Shown here: piece after piece, positions 43,980 through 54,460 of the stretch
Layout: each line of letters begins with the position of its first letter
How positions within the stretch are numbered: position 1 is the stretch's first letter
Source of the DNA: Roseibium aggregatum
GTDB lineage: Bacteria > Pseudomonadota > Alphaproteobacteria > Rhizobiales > Stappiaceae
Assembly: GCF_017309185.1 (NCBI RefSeq)
Contig: NZ_JAEKJZ010000001.1
Span: 2,108,001-2,172,000, forward strand
DNA: 64,000 nucleotides
Direction of reading: 5' to 3'
Made by a program: the position numbers and the translations under genes
Notes under the pieces: model-generated
Database searches by the model: none
Seen by the model: only the letters and a program-made list of their open reading frames with translations
Told to the model about the DNA's origin: nothing

Positions 43980-44715
43980 CTTCCCAGCTCCCCAGATAGA
44001 TCTCCTTGAGCAGTTTCGAATTGCGTGCTGCCTCCGGTACGCCATCGAACACGACTTCGCCGTAGTTCAACACAGTGATCGTGTCCGCCACATCGAAGGC
44101 AAGGTCCATGTCGTGCTCTATGATCAGGAGAGTAAGATCGCGTGGCAGATTGTTGAGCAGGTCATGAAACCCCTTCGACATCTCTGGTCCGACACCGCTT
44201 GTCGGTTCGTCCATCAGAAGCACCAGCGGGCGTGTGGCAAGGGCGACCCCGACCTCGAGCTGTCGCCGGACACCGTAGCTGATCTCGGAGACCCTGGCAT
44301 GAATGTAGGGCATCAGATTGACCTGCTCCGCCACCTCGGCGACGATTTCATGGACCTCGGGCTTTGTAAAACTGTCCGACCAGAGCTGGCTTGCGTTTCC
44401 CGTGTGTACGGCTGCGGCAAGGCTGAGGTTTTCTTCAACGGTCAGTCCGTCGAACAGCGTGTTTTTCTGATAACTGCGCGACAGACCGCGCCGGGCCCGT
44501 CTGGCCACGGGCAGAGCGGTCACATCTTCCCCTGCAAGGTGAACCGAACCACTGTCGGGCGTCAGTTCACCGACGAGTTGGTTGAAAAGCGTGGTCTTGC
44601 CGGCTCCGTTCGGGCCGAGTATTACCCGCCGTTCTCCGCGCTCCAGTTTCAATGACACGTCCCGTGTGACGTGAACAGCGCCAAAGCTCTTATCCAGGTT
44701 TCGCGTTTCAAGCAT
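43972..44715 (-). CDS. livG: Liv-type ABC transporter ATPase (LivG)
   Basis: 247-residue ATPase. Walker A GPNGAGKTT, signature ISYGVRRQLE (the LivG-type form of LSGGQ), Walker B LLMDEPTSGVGP and switch IIEHDMDLAF are present. It pairs with LivF to power the LivHM permease. It overlaps livM upstream and livF downstream, showing coupled translation in a strict ABC operon. Confidence 0.92.
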   Translation of the reverse strand: MLETRNLDKSFGAVHVTRDVSLKLERGERRVILGPNGAGKTTLFNQLVGELTPDSGSVHLAGEDVTALPVARRARRGLSRSYQKNTLFDGLTVEENLSLAAAVHTGNASQLWSDSFTKPEVHEIVAEVAEQVNLMPYIHARVSEISYGVRRQLEVGVALATRPLVLLMDEPTSGVGPEMSKGFHDLLNNLPRDLTLLIIEHDMDLAFDVADTITVLNYGEVVFDGVPEAARNSKLLKEIYLGSWEDA

Positions 44716-45712
44716 CGCTCACAACCTCTTCCTGCTCGTGCTTTCGGGTGGCATCGGCCATGCGGCGCTCGAGCCAGCCGCCCCAGCGGGCTTCGGCCCA
44801 GCCGAAGATCCCATTGGCGCCGCTCATCACCACGGCGATCAGCACGACGCCCACGACGAGATGCCAGTGGTCTGTCCAGGCACTGATTTCATGTTTGAGC
44901 AAAACGAAGGCTGCGGCGCCGATGAGAGGACCGACCAGAGTGCCCAAGCCGCCCAGTATCACGACGACAAGCGCCTCTCCGGAGACCGTCCAGCTCAGGA
45001 GGCCCGGCGAGATATACATGACGTGTTGGGCAGCCAGAACTCCGGCAAGGCCTGCAATCATGCCCGAAAGACCGAAGACGTCCGCTTTCACCCGCCAGAC
45101 GGTCAGTCCTAATGCACGCATGCGCTGCTCATTGTGCATGACGCCCGTGAGCGAGCGCCCAAGCCCCGACTGCAGCGTCATGACAGACGCGCCGTAGACA
45201 GCCCCTGCGACTGCGAGACAAAACAGCGCGAAACTGCGGCTGTCATCGAGGTCGATACCGAAAAGGCTCAGATCCAGCCTGGAGATACCGCTCAGGCCGT
45301 CGTCTCCGCCAAAGACCGGTGCCTCGAACACGTAGGCATAGGCCATCTGGCCGAAGGCGAGCGTCGCCATGATGAAATATATGCCGTGACTGCGCGAACA
45401 AATGGCGCCGATCACCCACGCGATGACGCCGGTCACGGCTACGGCGGAGGCCATTGCCACCGGCGGCGCGATACCCGCCTTCGCCGAGACCAGAGCATAA
45501 ACGTAAGCGCCAACGCCCATGAGCGCGCCATGGCAGAGCGAGACCTGACCTCCGAATCCCGCCACCATGTCCAGCGCGAGGACGAGTACCGCAAGGATGA
45601 GGATTTCTGTCAGGATTTCCAGGCCGAAATACTCGGCCGTCAAAGCCTGGAACAACGCGGCCAGGGAAAGAGCCACAAGAACGGCATAGCGAAGTGCATT
45701 GTGACGGAACAT
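44708..45712 (-). CDS. livM: Liv-type ABC transporter permease (LivM)
   Basis: 334-residue inner-membrane permease. About eight or nine helices; the family sequence GGQVSLCHGALMGVGAYVYAL lies near residue 52 and LKAEVFG-type loop (WRVKADVFGLSGMIAGLAG) near 205. The C-terminal tail (ERRMADATRKHEQEEVVSDA) is cytoplasmic. It starts four bases before livH ends in transcription order, with an eight-base overlap to livG. With LivH it forms the translocation pore. Confidence 0.92.
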   Translation of the reverse strand: MFRHNALRYAVLVALSLAALFQALTAEYFGLEILTEILILAVLVLALDMVAGFGGQVSLCHGALMGVGAYVYALVSAKAGIAPPVAMASAVAVTGVIAWVIGAICSRSHGIYFIMATLAFGQMAYAYVFEAPVFGGDDGLSGISRLDLSLFGIDLDDSRSFALFCLAVAGAVYGASVMTLQSGLGRSLTGVMHNEQRMRALGLTVWRVKADVFGLSGMIAGLAGVLAAQHVMYISPGLLSWTVSGEALVVVILGGLGTLVGPLIGAAAFVLLKHEISAWTDHWHLVVGVVLIAVVMSGANGIFGWAEARWGGWLERRMADATRKHEQEEVVSDA

Positions 45713-45716
45713 GGTG

Positions 45717-46586
45717 TCATCCTCTCGCCGGGAACAGGCCCACAGGTTTGATCACGAGGACCGCCGCCAGCAGGGCATAGATGAGAACCGAGGCAAGTTG
45801 CGGGGCAAGCACCGCGCCGAAAGTCTGGACAAAGCCGTAGATCAGCGACCCCGCGATCGCGCCTTTGAGGGATCCGAGCCCGCCGATGACGATGACGATC
45901 AGCGTCGGAATAAGAACGTGGAGACCCATGTCCGGCGTGACGCTGAGCAGCGGCGCCGCGACGGCGCCGGCAAGGCCCGCAAGAGCGCAGCCGACGCAAA
46001 AGACGACGAAGAACATCCTTTCGACATTGATACCGAGGCAGGCGGCCATGGCATCGTTGTCGACCCCCGCGCGGATCATTGCGCCGATCTGGGTGCGTCC
46101 CAACACGAAAGCCAACAAGCCGAAGATCGCAACCCCCAGGACAATGATGAACAGGCGGTAGGCCGGGTATTCGACACCAAGGAAATCCAGACGTCCGGCC
46201 AGAGCCGAGGGAACTTCAATGGCGAGCGCAAGGTCGCCCCAGAAAATCCTGGTAAGATCTAGAAGCGCGAAGATGAGGCCGAAGGTCACCAGAACCTGCG
46301 CCATCGGCCCGGACTTGCGCATCCGTTTGATGAAGCCGGAATAGAGCAGAATACCGATGCCGGCTACCGCGACAGGTGCCAGGAAAAATCCCATCCAGTA
46401 GCCGCCAACAGCCGCCAGAGAAGCGGCGAAATAGGCTCCCAGCGCATAGAGGGATCCATGCGCGAGATTGACGAAATGCATCAGCCCGAAGATGACCGTC
46501 AGACCGATCGAAAGCAGAAAAAGCAGCATGGACAGTTGCAGCGCATTCAGCGTCTGAAGCGTCCAGAACCCCAAATCGTGAGCCAT
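45717..46586 (-). CDS. livH: Liv-type ABC transporter permease (LivH)
   Basis: 289-residue inner-membrane permease of the LivH family. Typical start LNALQLSMLLFLLSIGLTVI and FGLMHFVNLAHGSLYALGAY; the EAA-type loop is near GAMIRAGVDNDAMAACLGIN. ATG at 46586 has GGGAGGAG upstream; an open frame continues to 46673 without a family match. It follows the binding-protein gene by 55 bp in the same operon. Confidence 0.92.
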   Translation of the reverse strand: MAHDLGFWTLQTLNALQLSMLLFLLSIGLTVIFGLMHFVNLAHGSLYALGAYFAASLAAVGGYWMGFFLAPVAVAGIGILLYSGFIKRMRKSGPMAQVLVTFGLIFALLDLTRIFWGDLALAIEVPSALAGRLDFLGVEYPAYRLFIIVLGVAIFGLLAFVLGRTQIGAMIRAGVDNDAMAACLGINVERMFFVVFCVGCALAGLAGAVAAPLLSVTPDMGLHVLIPTLIVIVIGGLGSLKGAIAGSLIYGFVQTFGAVLAPQLASVLIYALLAAVLVIKPVGLFPARG

Positions 46587-46641
46587 AAGAAACGCTCCTC
46601 CCAGTGATGGCCCGGTCGCGAATGCGGCCGGGCAGGTTGCC

Positions 46642-47814
46642 TCATTTGGAAACGGGAGCCATCTCGCAGCCATTGGCCGGGTCAGCCTCGGCGGACAACT
46701 GGGCGAGCACCTTCTGGGTCAGGCCGTTTTCTCCCATTACGGTCTCGTAGACGTAGATTGGCTGAACGATGTTGTTCGTCGCGGGATCGATCGACAGTTT
46801 GCCGCGCGGCCCTTCGAAGCTGACCTGACGCAATGCGTTGGCGAGCGTTTCACGATCATTCGCACCGGTTTTGCTCGCCTCGATCAATGCGCGCGCGGCA
46901 TCGTATCCCTGGACCGCGAATTCCGATGGTACACGGCCGGTTTTTGCCTCAAAGGCCTGGGCGAACGTCTCGTTCGCGGGGCTTTCGATGGTCGGAACGT
47001 AGTGCAGGGCGGTGATCACACCTTCGGCTGCAGGGCCTTCCGCGTTGACATAAAGCGGCGAGGTCAGGAAGCCCGAACCGTAAAGAGGCAGGTCTGACTT
47101 CAGACCGAAGCTGTCGTATTGCTTGACGAAGGAGATTGCTTCGCCGCCGGCGTAAAAGACGAAAACCGCATCTGCGCCGCTGGCTTTTGCTTTTGCCAGA
47201 TAAGGCCCGAAATCCTGCGTTTTCTGAAACGGGGTGAATTCCTGGCCGACGATCTTACCGCCCGCTTTAGCGAAAGTTGAAACGAAACCGTCGATCATCT
47301 GGCGGCCCGCGGCATAGTCCGGCGCCAGGGTAAACACCTTGCCGATACCCTGGTCATGCAGCCATTTGCCCATCGGACGGTTGACCTGTCCGTTGGAAAA
47401 CGACATGCGCGTGATGAAAGGCGAGCAATTGGCCCCGGTGGCTTCGTCGTTGCCGGCGTTGGCCACGATCAACGGAACGTTCGCGCCGTGGACCAGATCG
47501 CGAACAGCCCCCAGAACGCCGGAGCTGACGATCCCGGCCATGACATCGACCTTATCCTGCAAAATCAGCTTCTTTGCTTTGCCCAGGGCAACGGGAGGCT
47601 TTACTTCCGTATCTTCCTTGAGAATTTCGAACGTGGCGTCCGTCTCACCGCCGAAATGTTCGAGGGCAAGGTTGAACCCAGTCTCGATGTCATTGCCGAG
47701 CGCGGCGTAGACACCGGAAAACGGCAGCAGCAGGCCGACCTTGATGTCTTCGGCGCTCGCAGGCAATGTGAAGCTGGAGGCAAGCCCGAGGGCTGCCAGG
47801 ATTGCGCGTTTCAT
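46642..47814 (-). CDS. Liv-type ABC transporter substrate-binding protein
   Basis: 390-residue periplasmic binding protein of the LivK (type I fold) class. Signal peptide: MKRAILAALGLASSFTLPASA/ED. The mature protein opens IKVGLLLPFSGVYAALGND, typical of family members that bind aromatic or organic acids as well as amino acids. It lies 43 bp after benD in the same operon, which implies benzoate or a related aromatic acid as ligand. Liv-type systems next to aromatic operons are known to import such acids; the exact ligand is inferred. Confidence 0.92.
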   Translation of the reverse strand: MKRAILAALGLASSFTLPASAEDIKVGLLLPFSGVYAALGNDIETGFNLALEHFGGETDATFEILKEDTEVKPPVALGKAKKLILQDKVDVMAGIVSSGVLGAVRDLVHGANVPLIVANAGNDEATGANCSPFITRMSFSNGQVNRPMGKWLHDQGIGKVFTLAPDYAAGRQMIDGFVSTFAKAGGKIVGQEFTPFQKTQDFGPYLAKAKASGADAVFVFYAGGEAISFVKQYDSFGLKSDLPLYGSGFLTSPLYVNAEGPAAEGVITALHYVPTIESPANETFAQAFEAKTGRVPSEFAVQGYDAARALIEASKTGANDRETLANALRQVSFEGPRGKLSIDPATNNIVQPIYVYETVMGENGLTQKVLAQLSAEADPANGCEMAPVSK

Positions 47815-47857
47815 CGTATGTTCTCCTCCGGTAGGTTGGCTGGCCCCTCCTCAGGAC

Positions 47858-48637
47858 CTAACCCAGGTCGCCGCCTCCGACCGGGACGGTTACCCCGGTG
47901 ATGTAAGCAGCGGCGTCCGACGCCAGAAACAGGATGGGCCCTGCCTGCTCGTCGAGCGTTCCATAGCGCTTCATGAAAGTGGATCCGATCGTCTGATCGA
48001 CGATGGTCTGGTACCAGTCCGCGCGTTGTTCTTGGTCCGCGTTCGGATTGCGTGGCACGATACGCGGCGGAGCCTCAGTCCCGCCGGGTGCGGTTGCGAC
48101 AACACGAATGCCGCGCTCGGCGACTTCCCACGCAAGGCTGGCGGTGATGGCATTCACGCCTCCCTTGGCCGCCGAATAGGGCACGCGGTTGAGGCCGCGT
48201 GTGGCGATGGACGAGACGTTGACGATCACGCCGGCCTGCCTTTGAAGCATGTGTTCGATTGCCGCGCGGCAGCAGTAAAGCGTCGGGAAAAGGGAACGCT
48301 TCACTTCCGCGTCGATCTGCTTGGGTTCGTAGTGCTCATAGGGCTTGGCCCAGATCGTGCCGCCGACGTTGTTCACGAGAACGTCGATCCGTCCCCAAAG
48401 GTCGATGGCCTTCTGCATCGCCTTTTCGCACCCGTTCCAGGTCTCCAGATTGGTGGAAATCGCTTCGGCCGTGCCGCCTGCCGCGCGAATTGCCTTGACG
48501 ACGTCCTTGCGGGCGGGAGAACGGTCGACAATCAGCACAAGGGCCCCTTCGGCTGCGGCGCACTCCGCGACACAGCGTCCGATGCCTTGTGCCGCGCCGG
48601 TCACCACCATGACCTTTTCGTCAAAACGGCGGGTCAT
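47858..48637 (-). CDS. benD: Benzoate diol dehydrogenase (BenD)
   Basis: 259-residue short-chain dehydrogenase/reductase. NAD-binding TGAAQGIG is at 13-20, NNVGG at 89-93, and the catalytic set S142 or S143, Y154 and K158 (YSAAK) is intact. It oxidises the cis-diol made by BenABC, with loss of CO2, to give catechol. ATG at 48637 overlaps the benC stop (ATGA). The phrase VNNVGGTIWAKPYEHY and the operon position are diagnostic of BenD/XylL. Confidence 0.92.
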   Translation of the reverse strand: MTRRFDEKVMVVTGAAQGIGRCVAECAAAEGALVLIVDRSPARKDVVKAIRAAGGTAEAISTNLETWNGCEKAMQKAIDLWGRIDVLVNNVGGTIWAKPYEHYEPKQIDAEVKRSLFPTLYCCRAAIEHMLQRQAGVIVNVSSIATRGLNRVPYSAAKGGVNAITASLAWEVAERGIRVVATAPGGTEAPPRIVPRNPNADQEQRADWYQTIVDQTIGSTFMKRYGTLDEQAGPILFLASDAAAYITGVTVPVGGGDLG

Positions 48638-49656
48638 GCGGCTTCGGCCTCGGCTTCCGTCGGATTGAACTTCTCGTAGTAGAAGTTCGCCGGCTCGACG
48701 CCGAGCTTGCCGAAGTGGTTGCGGACGGCATCGACCATTGGCGGGGGACCGCAGAGATAGACGTCGCAATCGCCGCCGTTCAGGTCGTCAACCGTCACGT
48801 GATCGGTAACGAAGCCCTTGCGCTCGTGTGTTTCATCCTCAGCCGCCAGGATCGTGATGACCGTGACAGCGCCGATCTGTTCAGCAAGCTCGTTTACGCG
48901 GCCCAACTCGACCAGATCGGCGGCACGGGTGACGGCATAGTAAAGAATGATCGGATGGTCCAAACCCTGGTCGGCAACCTGCTCCAGCATTGACAGGAAC
49001 GGAGCCAGGCCGGTTCCGCCTGCCAGCCAAACCTGGGCACGTTCGATGGGGCGCAGGTAGAAGGCGCCCATGGGGCCGGTCGCCGTCACCTCGTCCCCTG
49101 GCTGTGCCCGTTCGTCGAGATAAGTGCTCATCAGTCCGCCTGGCAGGTTCCGGATCAGGAAGGACGCCTCCTGTGCGCCCGGCGCGGACGAGAAGGAATA
49201 GGAGCGGTGATTTGGAGTGCCGGGAACGCTGAGGTTCACATATTGGCCCGGCAGGAAGTTGATCGGCCTGGCCAGTTCGACACGCAGGCCGAATGACGTT
49301 TCCGACAGTCGGTCGACGGCCAGAACCCTGCCGTCGACGGTTTCCGGAGCCGTCTTGCAAACAGATGACGAGGCCGGCACCCGGACCACGCAGTCGCTTT
49401 CGGGGATCATCTGGCAGGTGAGGGCATAGCCCTGATCGGCCTCCTCATCGCTCATCGACTCGTCCATGTAGAATTCCAGCTCGTACGCGCCCTGCTCGAC
49501 GAAACACTTGCAGGTGCCGCAAACCCCGTCGCGGCAATCCATCGGCAGGTTGATCTTCTGGCGGAAGGCGGCATCGGTGACCTTCTCGTCGTCCTCGCAC
49601 TGGATGACGCGTGTAACGCCATCCTCGAAATTCAGGGCAATTGTGTAGCTCGTCAT
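48634..49656 (-). CDS. benC: Benzoate 1,2-dioxygenase electron-transfer component (BenC)
   Basis: 340-residue reductase that passes electrons from NADH to BenAB. An N-terminal plant-type [2Fe-2S] ferredoxin domain has C41, C46, C49 and C81; an FAD domain (RSYSFSSAP) and an NAD domain (GGTGLAPFLSML, then CGPPPMVDAV) follow. ATG at 49656 has GGGAGGAG upstream and matches the family start (MTSYTIALNFEDG). It sits between benB and benD. Confidence 0.95.
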   Translation of the reverse strand: MTSYTIALNFEDGVTRVIQCEDDEKVTDAAFRQKINLPMDCRDGVCGTCKCFVEQGAYELEFYMDESMSDEEADQGYALTCQMIPESDCVVRVPASSSVCKTAPETVDGRVLAVDRLSETSFGLRVELARPINFLPGQYVNLSVPGTPNHRSYSFSSAPGAQEASFLIRNLPGGLMSTYLDERAQPGDEVTATGPMGAFYLRPIERAQVWLAGGTGLAPFLSMLEQVADQGLDHPIILYYAVTRAADLVELGRVNELAEQIGAVTVITILAAEDETHERKGFVTDHVTVDDLNGGDCDVYLCGPPPMVDAVRNHFGKLGVEPANFYYEKFNPTEAEAEAA

Positions 49657-49727
49657 GGCATGCTCCTCCCGTCGCCGCGCACCCTTGAGGGGCGTGCGAA
49701 GGTTATTTCCGCTCCCGCTGGAAGAAT

Positions 49728-50261
49728 TCAGATGTGGTAGACGTCGATCACGTGATGGATGTGATCGTTTTTCAGGACCACCTTCTTGTCCGTGATCTGC
49801 GGTCCCGGGCCGCTGGCGTCGATCGTATAGAACGATGTGCCCCAGTGCTGGTCGGTGACCCCATACCTGTAACTCAGCGTGTGCCAATTGAAGCGCAGCT
49901 TGATCTCCGGTCCTTCTACCGCCACCACCTCGATATTCGAGATGTTGTGATTGGTGCGCGGCTCGGGCAGCGAGGTCGCCGAGGACCGGTCGGTCTTGAT
50001 GCGGAAAACGCGATCCTCGATGCCCTGCCTGTTTGGGTAGTACATGAGCGACATCTCGTTCTGCGGGTCTTCCGTCAACTCATCGAAGTCGTCCCAGGTC
50101 GGCATCCAGAATGGGCAATCCTTGTGGTAGAAGGTCAGCCACGTGTCCCAGTCGCGGTCATCCAGCGCGCGCGCTTCAGCGTAGAGAAACGCTTGAATTT
50201 CATCGAAGCTCAATGCGCATTCCGGTTGGGGGGCAGGGCGGTTAAGCGCTACGGTGTTCAT
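49728..50261 (-). CDS. benB: Benzoate 1,2-dioxygenase small subunit (BenB)
   Basis: 177-residue beta subunit of the aromatic-ring hydroxylating dioxygenase. It is structural (NTF2-like fold) and assembles with BenA as a hexamer (family knowledge). Family segments: FLYAEARALDDRDWDTWLTF, CPFWMPTWDDFDE and NHNISNIEV. GAGGAGG precedes the start. It lies 12 bp after benA. Confidence 0.94.
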   Translation of the reverse strand: MNTVALNRPAPQPECALSFDEIQAFLYAEARALDDRDWDTWLTFYHKDCPFWMPTWDDFDELTEDPQNEMSLMYYPNRQGIEDRVFRIKTDRSSATSLPEPRTNHNISNIEVVAVEGPEIKLRFNWHTLSYRYGVTDQHWGTSFYTIDASGPGPQITDKKVVLKNDHIHHVIDVYHI

Positions 50262-50273
50262 GGTTCCTCCTCC

Positions 50274-51662
50274 TCACTCAGCCGCTACGGGCACAGGCTG
50301 TGCATTGCCCCGTTCCCTGACGATGGCGTCGGCCATACGTTCGGACCAGTTCGTGTGCTGGATGACGAAGAGCCCTTCGTCCTCGGTGCGGGCGCCTGAC
50401 AGCACCGGGTTGATGCCCAGTTCCTTGGCGTCCGCATCAGGCCCTTCGATCCACTGGGTCGCGCCGCGGGTCAGGTCGTTCCATTCGGCATGCGCCCCAC
50501 CGGCATAACCGCGCTGTGTTGCCCGGAATTCCTCGGTATCGTCGGGCGTGGCCATGCCGGAGGCGTTGAAGAAATCCTCGTACTGCCGGATCCGTCGCGA
50601 ACGGGCTTCCTGGCTCTCGCCCTTGGGCGCGATGCAGTAGATCGTGACCTCTGTCTTGTCGACGCTGACGGGCCGGAAAACCCGGATCTGGGAGCTGAAC
50701 TGATCCATCAGGAAGACATTCGGATAAAGACAGAGGTTGCGCAGTACGCCGACCATCCATTCGGCTTTCGTCTTGCCGAATTTGGAGCTCCACTCTTCGA
50801 GGCGCGGGTAGCCCGGACGGTTGGTCGGATCGGCCCACTCGGTCCAAAGCAGGATGTGACCGTTTTCATAGGCGTGAAAACCGCCGCGCTGCTTGGCCCA
50901 CTTGGAAGCATCAGTCGCCTTGATGGTGTCTTCCTTGCCCTCGTCGCCGCGGTGGGCGGTGGTTGCGACATAGTTCCAATGGACCGCTGACACGTGGTAG
51001 CCGTCGGCGCCATTTTCGGCCTGAAGCTTCCAGTTTCCGTCGTAGGTATAGGTCGAAGAGCCGCGCAGAACTTCCAGGCCGTCGTCCGCCTGATCGACGA
51101 TCATGTCGATCATCTTGCGGGCTTCGCCAAGGTAGTCCTCGAGCGGCTGCACATCGGCGCTCAAAGACCCGAAAAGAAAACCGCGGTAATTCTCGAACCG
51201 GGCGACCCTGGTCAGATCGTGGCTGCCATCCCTGTTGAACTGCTCCGGATATCCGGCTCCTTTGGGATCCTTGACCTTCAGAAGTTTTCCCGTGTTTGAA
51301 AACGTCCAGCCATGGAACGGGCAGGTGAAGGTTTTCTGGTTGCGGCGCTTGAAACGGCAGAGCATCGCGCCCCGGTGCGAACATGCATTCACCAGCGCGT
51401 GCAGTTCGCCATCCTTGTCGCGGGTGATGACCACGGGCGTTCGGCCCATGAAGAGGGTGAAATAGTCGCCCGGCTCAGGGATCTGGCTTTCATGCGCCAT
51501 GTAGATCCAGTTGCCCTCGAAGATGTGCTTCATTTCCAGCTCGAACAGGTCTTCATCGGTGAAGATGTCTCGCCGGCAGCGGAAAACGCCGTTCTCAGGA
51601 TCTTCCTGGATCGCTCCGTCGACACGCCTTTCGAATTCGTCGAGATTGGATTGGGTAAACAT
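50274..51662 (-). CDS. benA: Benzoate 1,2-dioxygenase large subunit (BenA)
   Basis: 462-residue catalytic subunit. Rieske [2Fe-2S] ligands are C94 and H96 ([10 protein letters not shown]) and C114 and H117 (CPFHGW). The mononuclear iron site uses H223 and H228 with the bridging D220 ([15 protein letters not shown]). It adds O2 to benzoate to give the cis-1,2-diol. ATG at 51662 has GGAGGAGGACCACCG upstream; the frame extends to 51869 without homology. Sequence style is BenA/XylX rather than anthranilate dioxygenase, supported by the adjacent benD. Confidence 0.94.
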   Translation of the reverse strand: MFTQSNLDEFERRVDGAIQEDPENGVFRCRRDIFTDEDLFELEMKHIFEGNWIYMAHESQIPEPGDYFTLFMGRTPVVITRDKDGELHALVNACSHRGAMLCRFKRRNQKTFTCPFHGWTFSNTGKLLKVKDPKGAGYPEQFNRDGSHDLTRVARFENYRGFLFGSLSADVQPLEDYLGEARKMIDMIVDQADDGLEVLRGSSTYTYDGNWKLQAENGADGYHVSAVHWNYVATTAHRGDEGKEDTIKATDASKWAKQRGGFHAYENGHILLWTEWADPTNRPGYPRLEEWSSKFGKTKAEWMVGVLRNLCLYPNVFLMDQFSSQIRVFRPVSVDKTEVTIYCIAPKGESQEARSRRIRQYEDFFNASGMATPDDTEEFRATQRGYAGGAHAEWNDLTRGATQWIEGPDADAKELGINPVLSGARTEDEGLFVIQHTNWSERMADAIVRERGNAQPVPVAAE

Positions 51663-51730
51663 CGGTGGTCCTCCTCCTGACTGCCGAGGCGCTTCGGGCG
51701 CGCCTTGAAATTTGTCCTCCCAGCCGCCGG

Positions 51731-52891
51731 TCATTCGCCAGCGGCTGCCTTGATAGTCCGGCCGCGATCCCGCCGGTAGAATGCGACCTTGTCCGGGTCC
51801 AGGGATGCGCCGATGCCGGTCCCCGTGGGGATTTCGACGCAGAAATCGCAATAGACGATCGGTTCGCAAAGGATCTCCTCGGTCAGGAGAAGCGGTCCGA
51901 AAAACTCGGTTCCCCAGCGCAGTGCCTCGACCGTTGAAAAGAGCTGCAATGCGGCGGCGGTGCCGAGACCTGTTTCGAGCATCGTGCCGCCGTAAAGGCC
52001 CAGCCCGGCTGCCTGTCCGATGGCCGCCACCTCGGAAGCCCGCTTGAGCCCGCCGGACTGCGCCACCTTCACGGCGAAGACGTCTGCGGCATTGCCGGCG
52101 ACGACCGTCAGGGCATCCTCAGGCCCGTTCAGCGCCTCATCCGCCATGACGGCGATCTCATACCCGTTGGTCAGTTCGGCCATTGCCCTGCGGAACCGGG
52201 CCTGCACCGGCTGCTCCACCAGTTCGCACCCGACTTCCTGCAGCCCTTTGAGACCCCAGCGGGCGTCAGCCAGGCTCCAGGCCTGGTTGACATCGACGCG
52301 CACACTCCCGGTATCGCCGATCGCCGCCTTGATCCGCGCAACGTGGGCTATGTCGTCGCGGACGCCACGTTTGCCGATCTTCAGCTTGAAGATGTTGTGG
52401 CGCCGGGTTTCGATCATCTCCTGCGCTTCGGCGATGTCGGTCTCGGAGTTGCCCGATGCCAATGTCCAGGCGACCGGCAATGCCTTGTGAACAGCGCCGC
52501 CGAAAAGCTGCGACACCGGCACGCCCAAACGCTTACCCAAACCGTCCCAAAGGGCGATCTCGACCGCGGTCTTGGCAATCCTGTTGCCTTTCACCAGCCT
52601 GTCGACAAGCTGAATGGCGCCGTTGACATCGTTTCCGTCTCGCCCTGCGAGGGTTGGCGCAATGTAGGTGTCGATTGCGGACTGTATGCCTTCCGGACTT
52701 TCCGCACCGTAGCTGAGGCCGCCGATTGTCGTGCCTTCGCCAATACCTTCCGAACCGTCCGAGAACTTCACCCTGACAAGGACCGCCGTCTGCGACCGCA
52801 TCGTGGCCATGGAAAGCACATGTCCGCGGATGGTCGGAATATCGAGGATCACAGTCTCGATTTGGTCAATCGTCGTCACAGAGGCCACCAC
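51731..52891 (-). CDS. catB: Muconate cycloisomerase (CatB)
   Basis: 386-residue enolase-superfamily enzyme that lactonises cis,cis-muconate to muconolactone. Catalytic lysines K169 and K171 (FKLKIG), metal ligands D200 (VDVNQAW), E226 (VEQPV) and D251 (MADEAL), and K275 (VKVAQSGG) are all present. The start is GTG at 52891 with only a weak ribosome-binding site, so a GTG three codons later is possible. It is the first gene of catB-benABCD-livKHMGF (68 bp to benA), an order in which the benzoate and muconate steps share one transcript while catA lies elsewhere. Confidence 0.92.
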   Translation of the reverse strand: MVASVTTIDQIETVILDIPTIRGHVLSMATMRSQTAVLVRVKFSDGSEGIGEGTTIGGLSYGAESPEGIQSAIDTYIAPTLAGRDGNDVNGAIQLVDRLVKGNRIAKTAVEIALWDGLGKRLGVPVSQLFGGAVHKALPVAWTLASGNSETDIAEAQEMIETRRHNIFKLKIGKRGVRDDIAHVARIKAAIGDTGSVRVDVNQAWSLADARWGLKGLQEVGCELVEQPVQARFRRAMAELTNGYEIAVMADEALNGPEDALTVVAGNAADVFAVKVAQSGGLKRASEVAAIGQAAGLGLYGGTMLETGLGTAAALQLFSTVEALRWGTEFFGPLLLTEEILCEPIVYCDFCVEIPTGTGIGASLDPDKVAFYRRDRGRTIKAAAGE

Positions 52892-53234
52892 GTCTTTAGG
52901 TTTCGTTGGAGCGCAGATTGCCTACGCGAGCCGTGAACTGTCGATGATTGGAGGGGTCTTGGGTGATACCCTGGCTGGTGACGCACCTGGAAAGCACAAG
53001 CCCGGAAGCTCGCTCGGTATCGTGGCTTGCGTGACAAAAAGCGACGCAAGCCTTTGCTTGAAACCCGTGGTGTTGGCGCAAGCAATCGTTACGCAGAGTC
53101 TCAGAAACCAGACGATTTGCGGTTTCGCCCGGGGCCCTGAGCGTTTGTCCGCCTTTAGTTGTTTTGGGGTAAACTGGATCCTGACCTGCAAGGCGCACGC
53201 AAGCGACCATGCCTGACCGGATCTTTCTTCAGCT
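52892..53234. other. Intergenic interval upstream of catB, no gene recognised
   Basis: 343 bp between catB (minus) and the end of the aldo/keto reductase gene (minus). Open frames on both strands here (52731-53216 plus and 52896-53314 minus) lack family matches. The stretch should hold the promoter of the catB-ben-liv operon. GGGT-gat-ACCC near 52971-52981 is a small dyad. No other feature is claimed. Confidence 0.6.
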
Positions 53235-54260
<1,026 letters not shown>

Positions 54261-54460
54261 CTACGGCCGCTCACGGTGCGTCTTCCGATTGAATGACATT
54301 CGGCGGAGTTGACGGGTTGGAGAAACCACCCGTCCAATTCTCTGCCGGTTTCCAATCTAAGGTGAGGAGCCAGGACCGATTAGAGGTCCGTTCCGACATG
54401 AACTATGCGTTCTGGTTCATGAAAAGCTCGATGATCCATCGCAAATTGCTCGGTACCGGG

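Noticed and set aside
52731-53216. 161-residue plus-strand open frame across the catB promoter region
   Set aside because: Overlaps the catB start in antisense and has no family resemblance.
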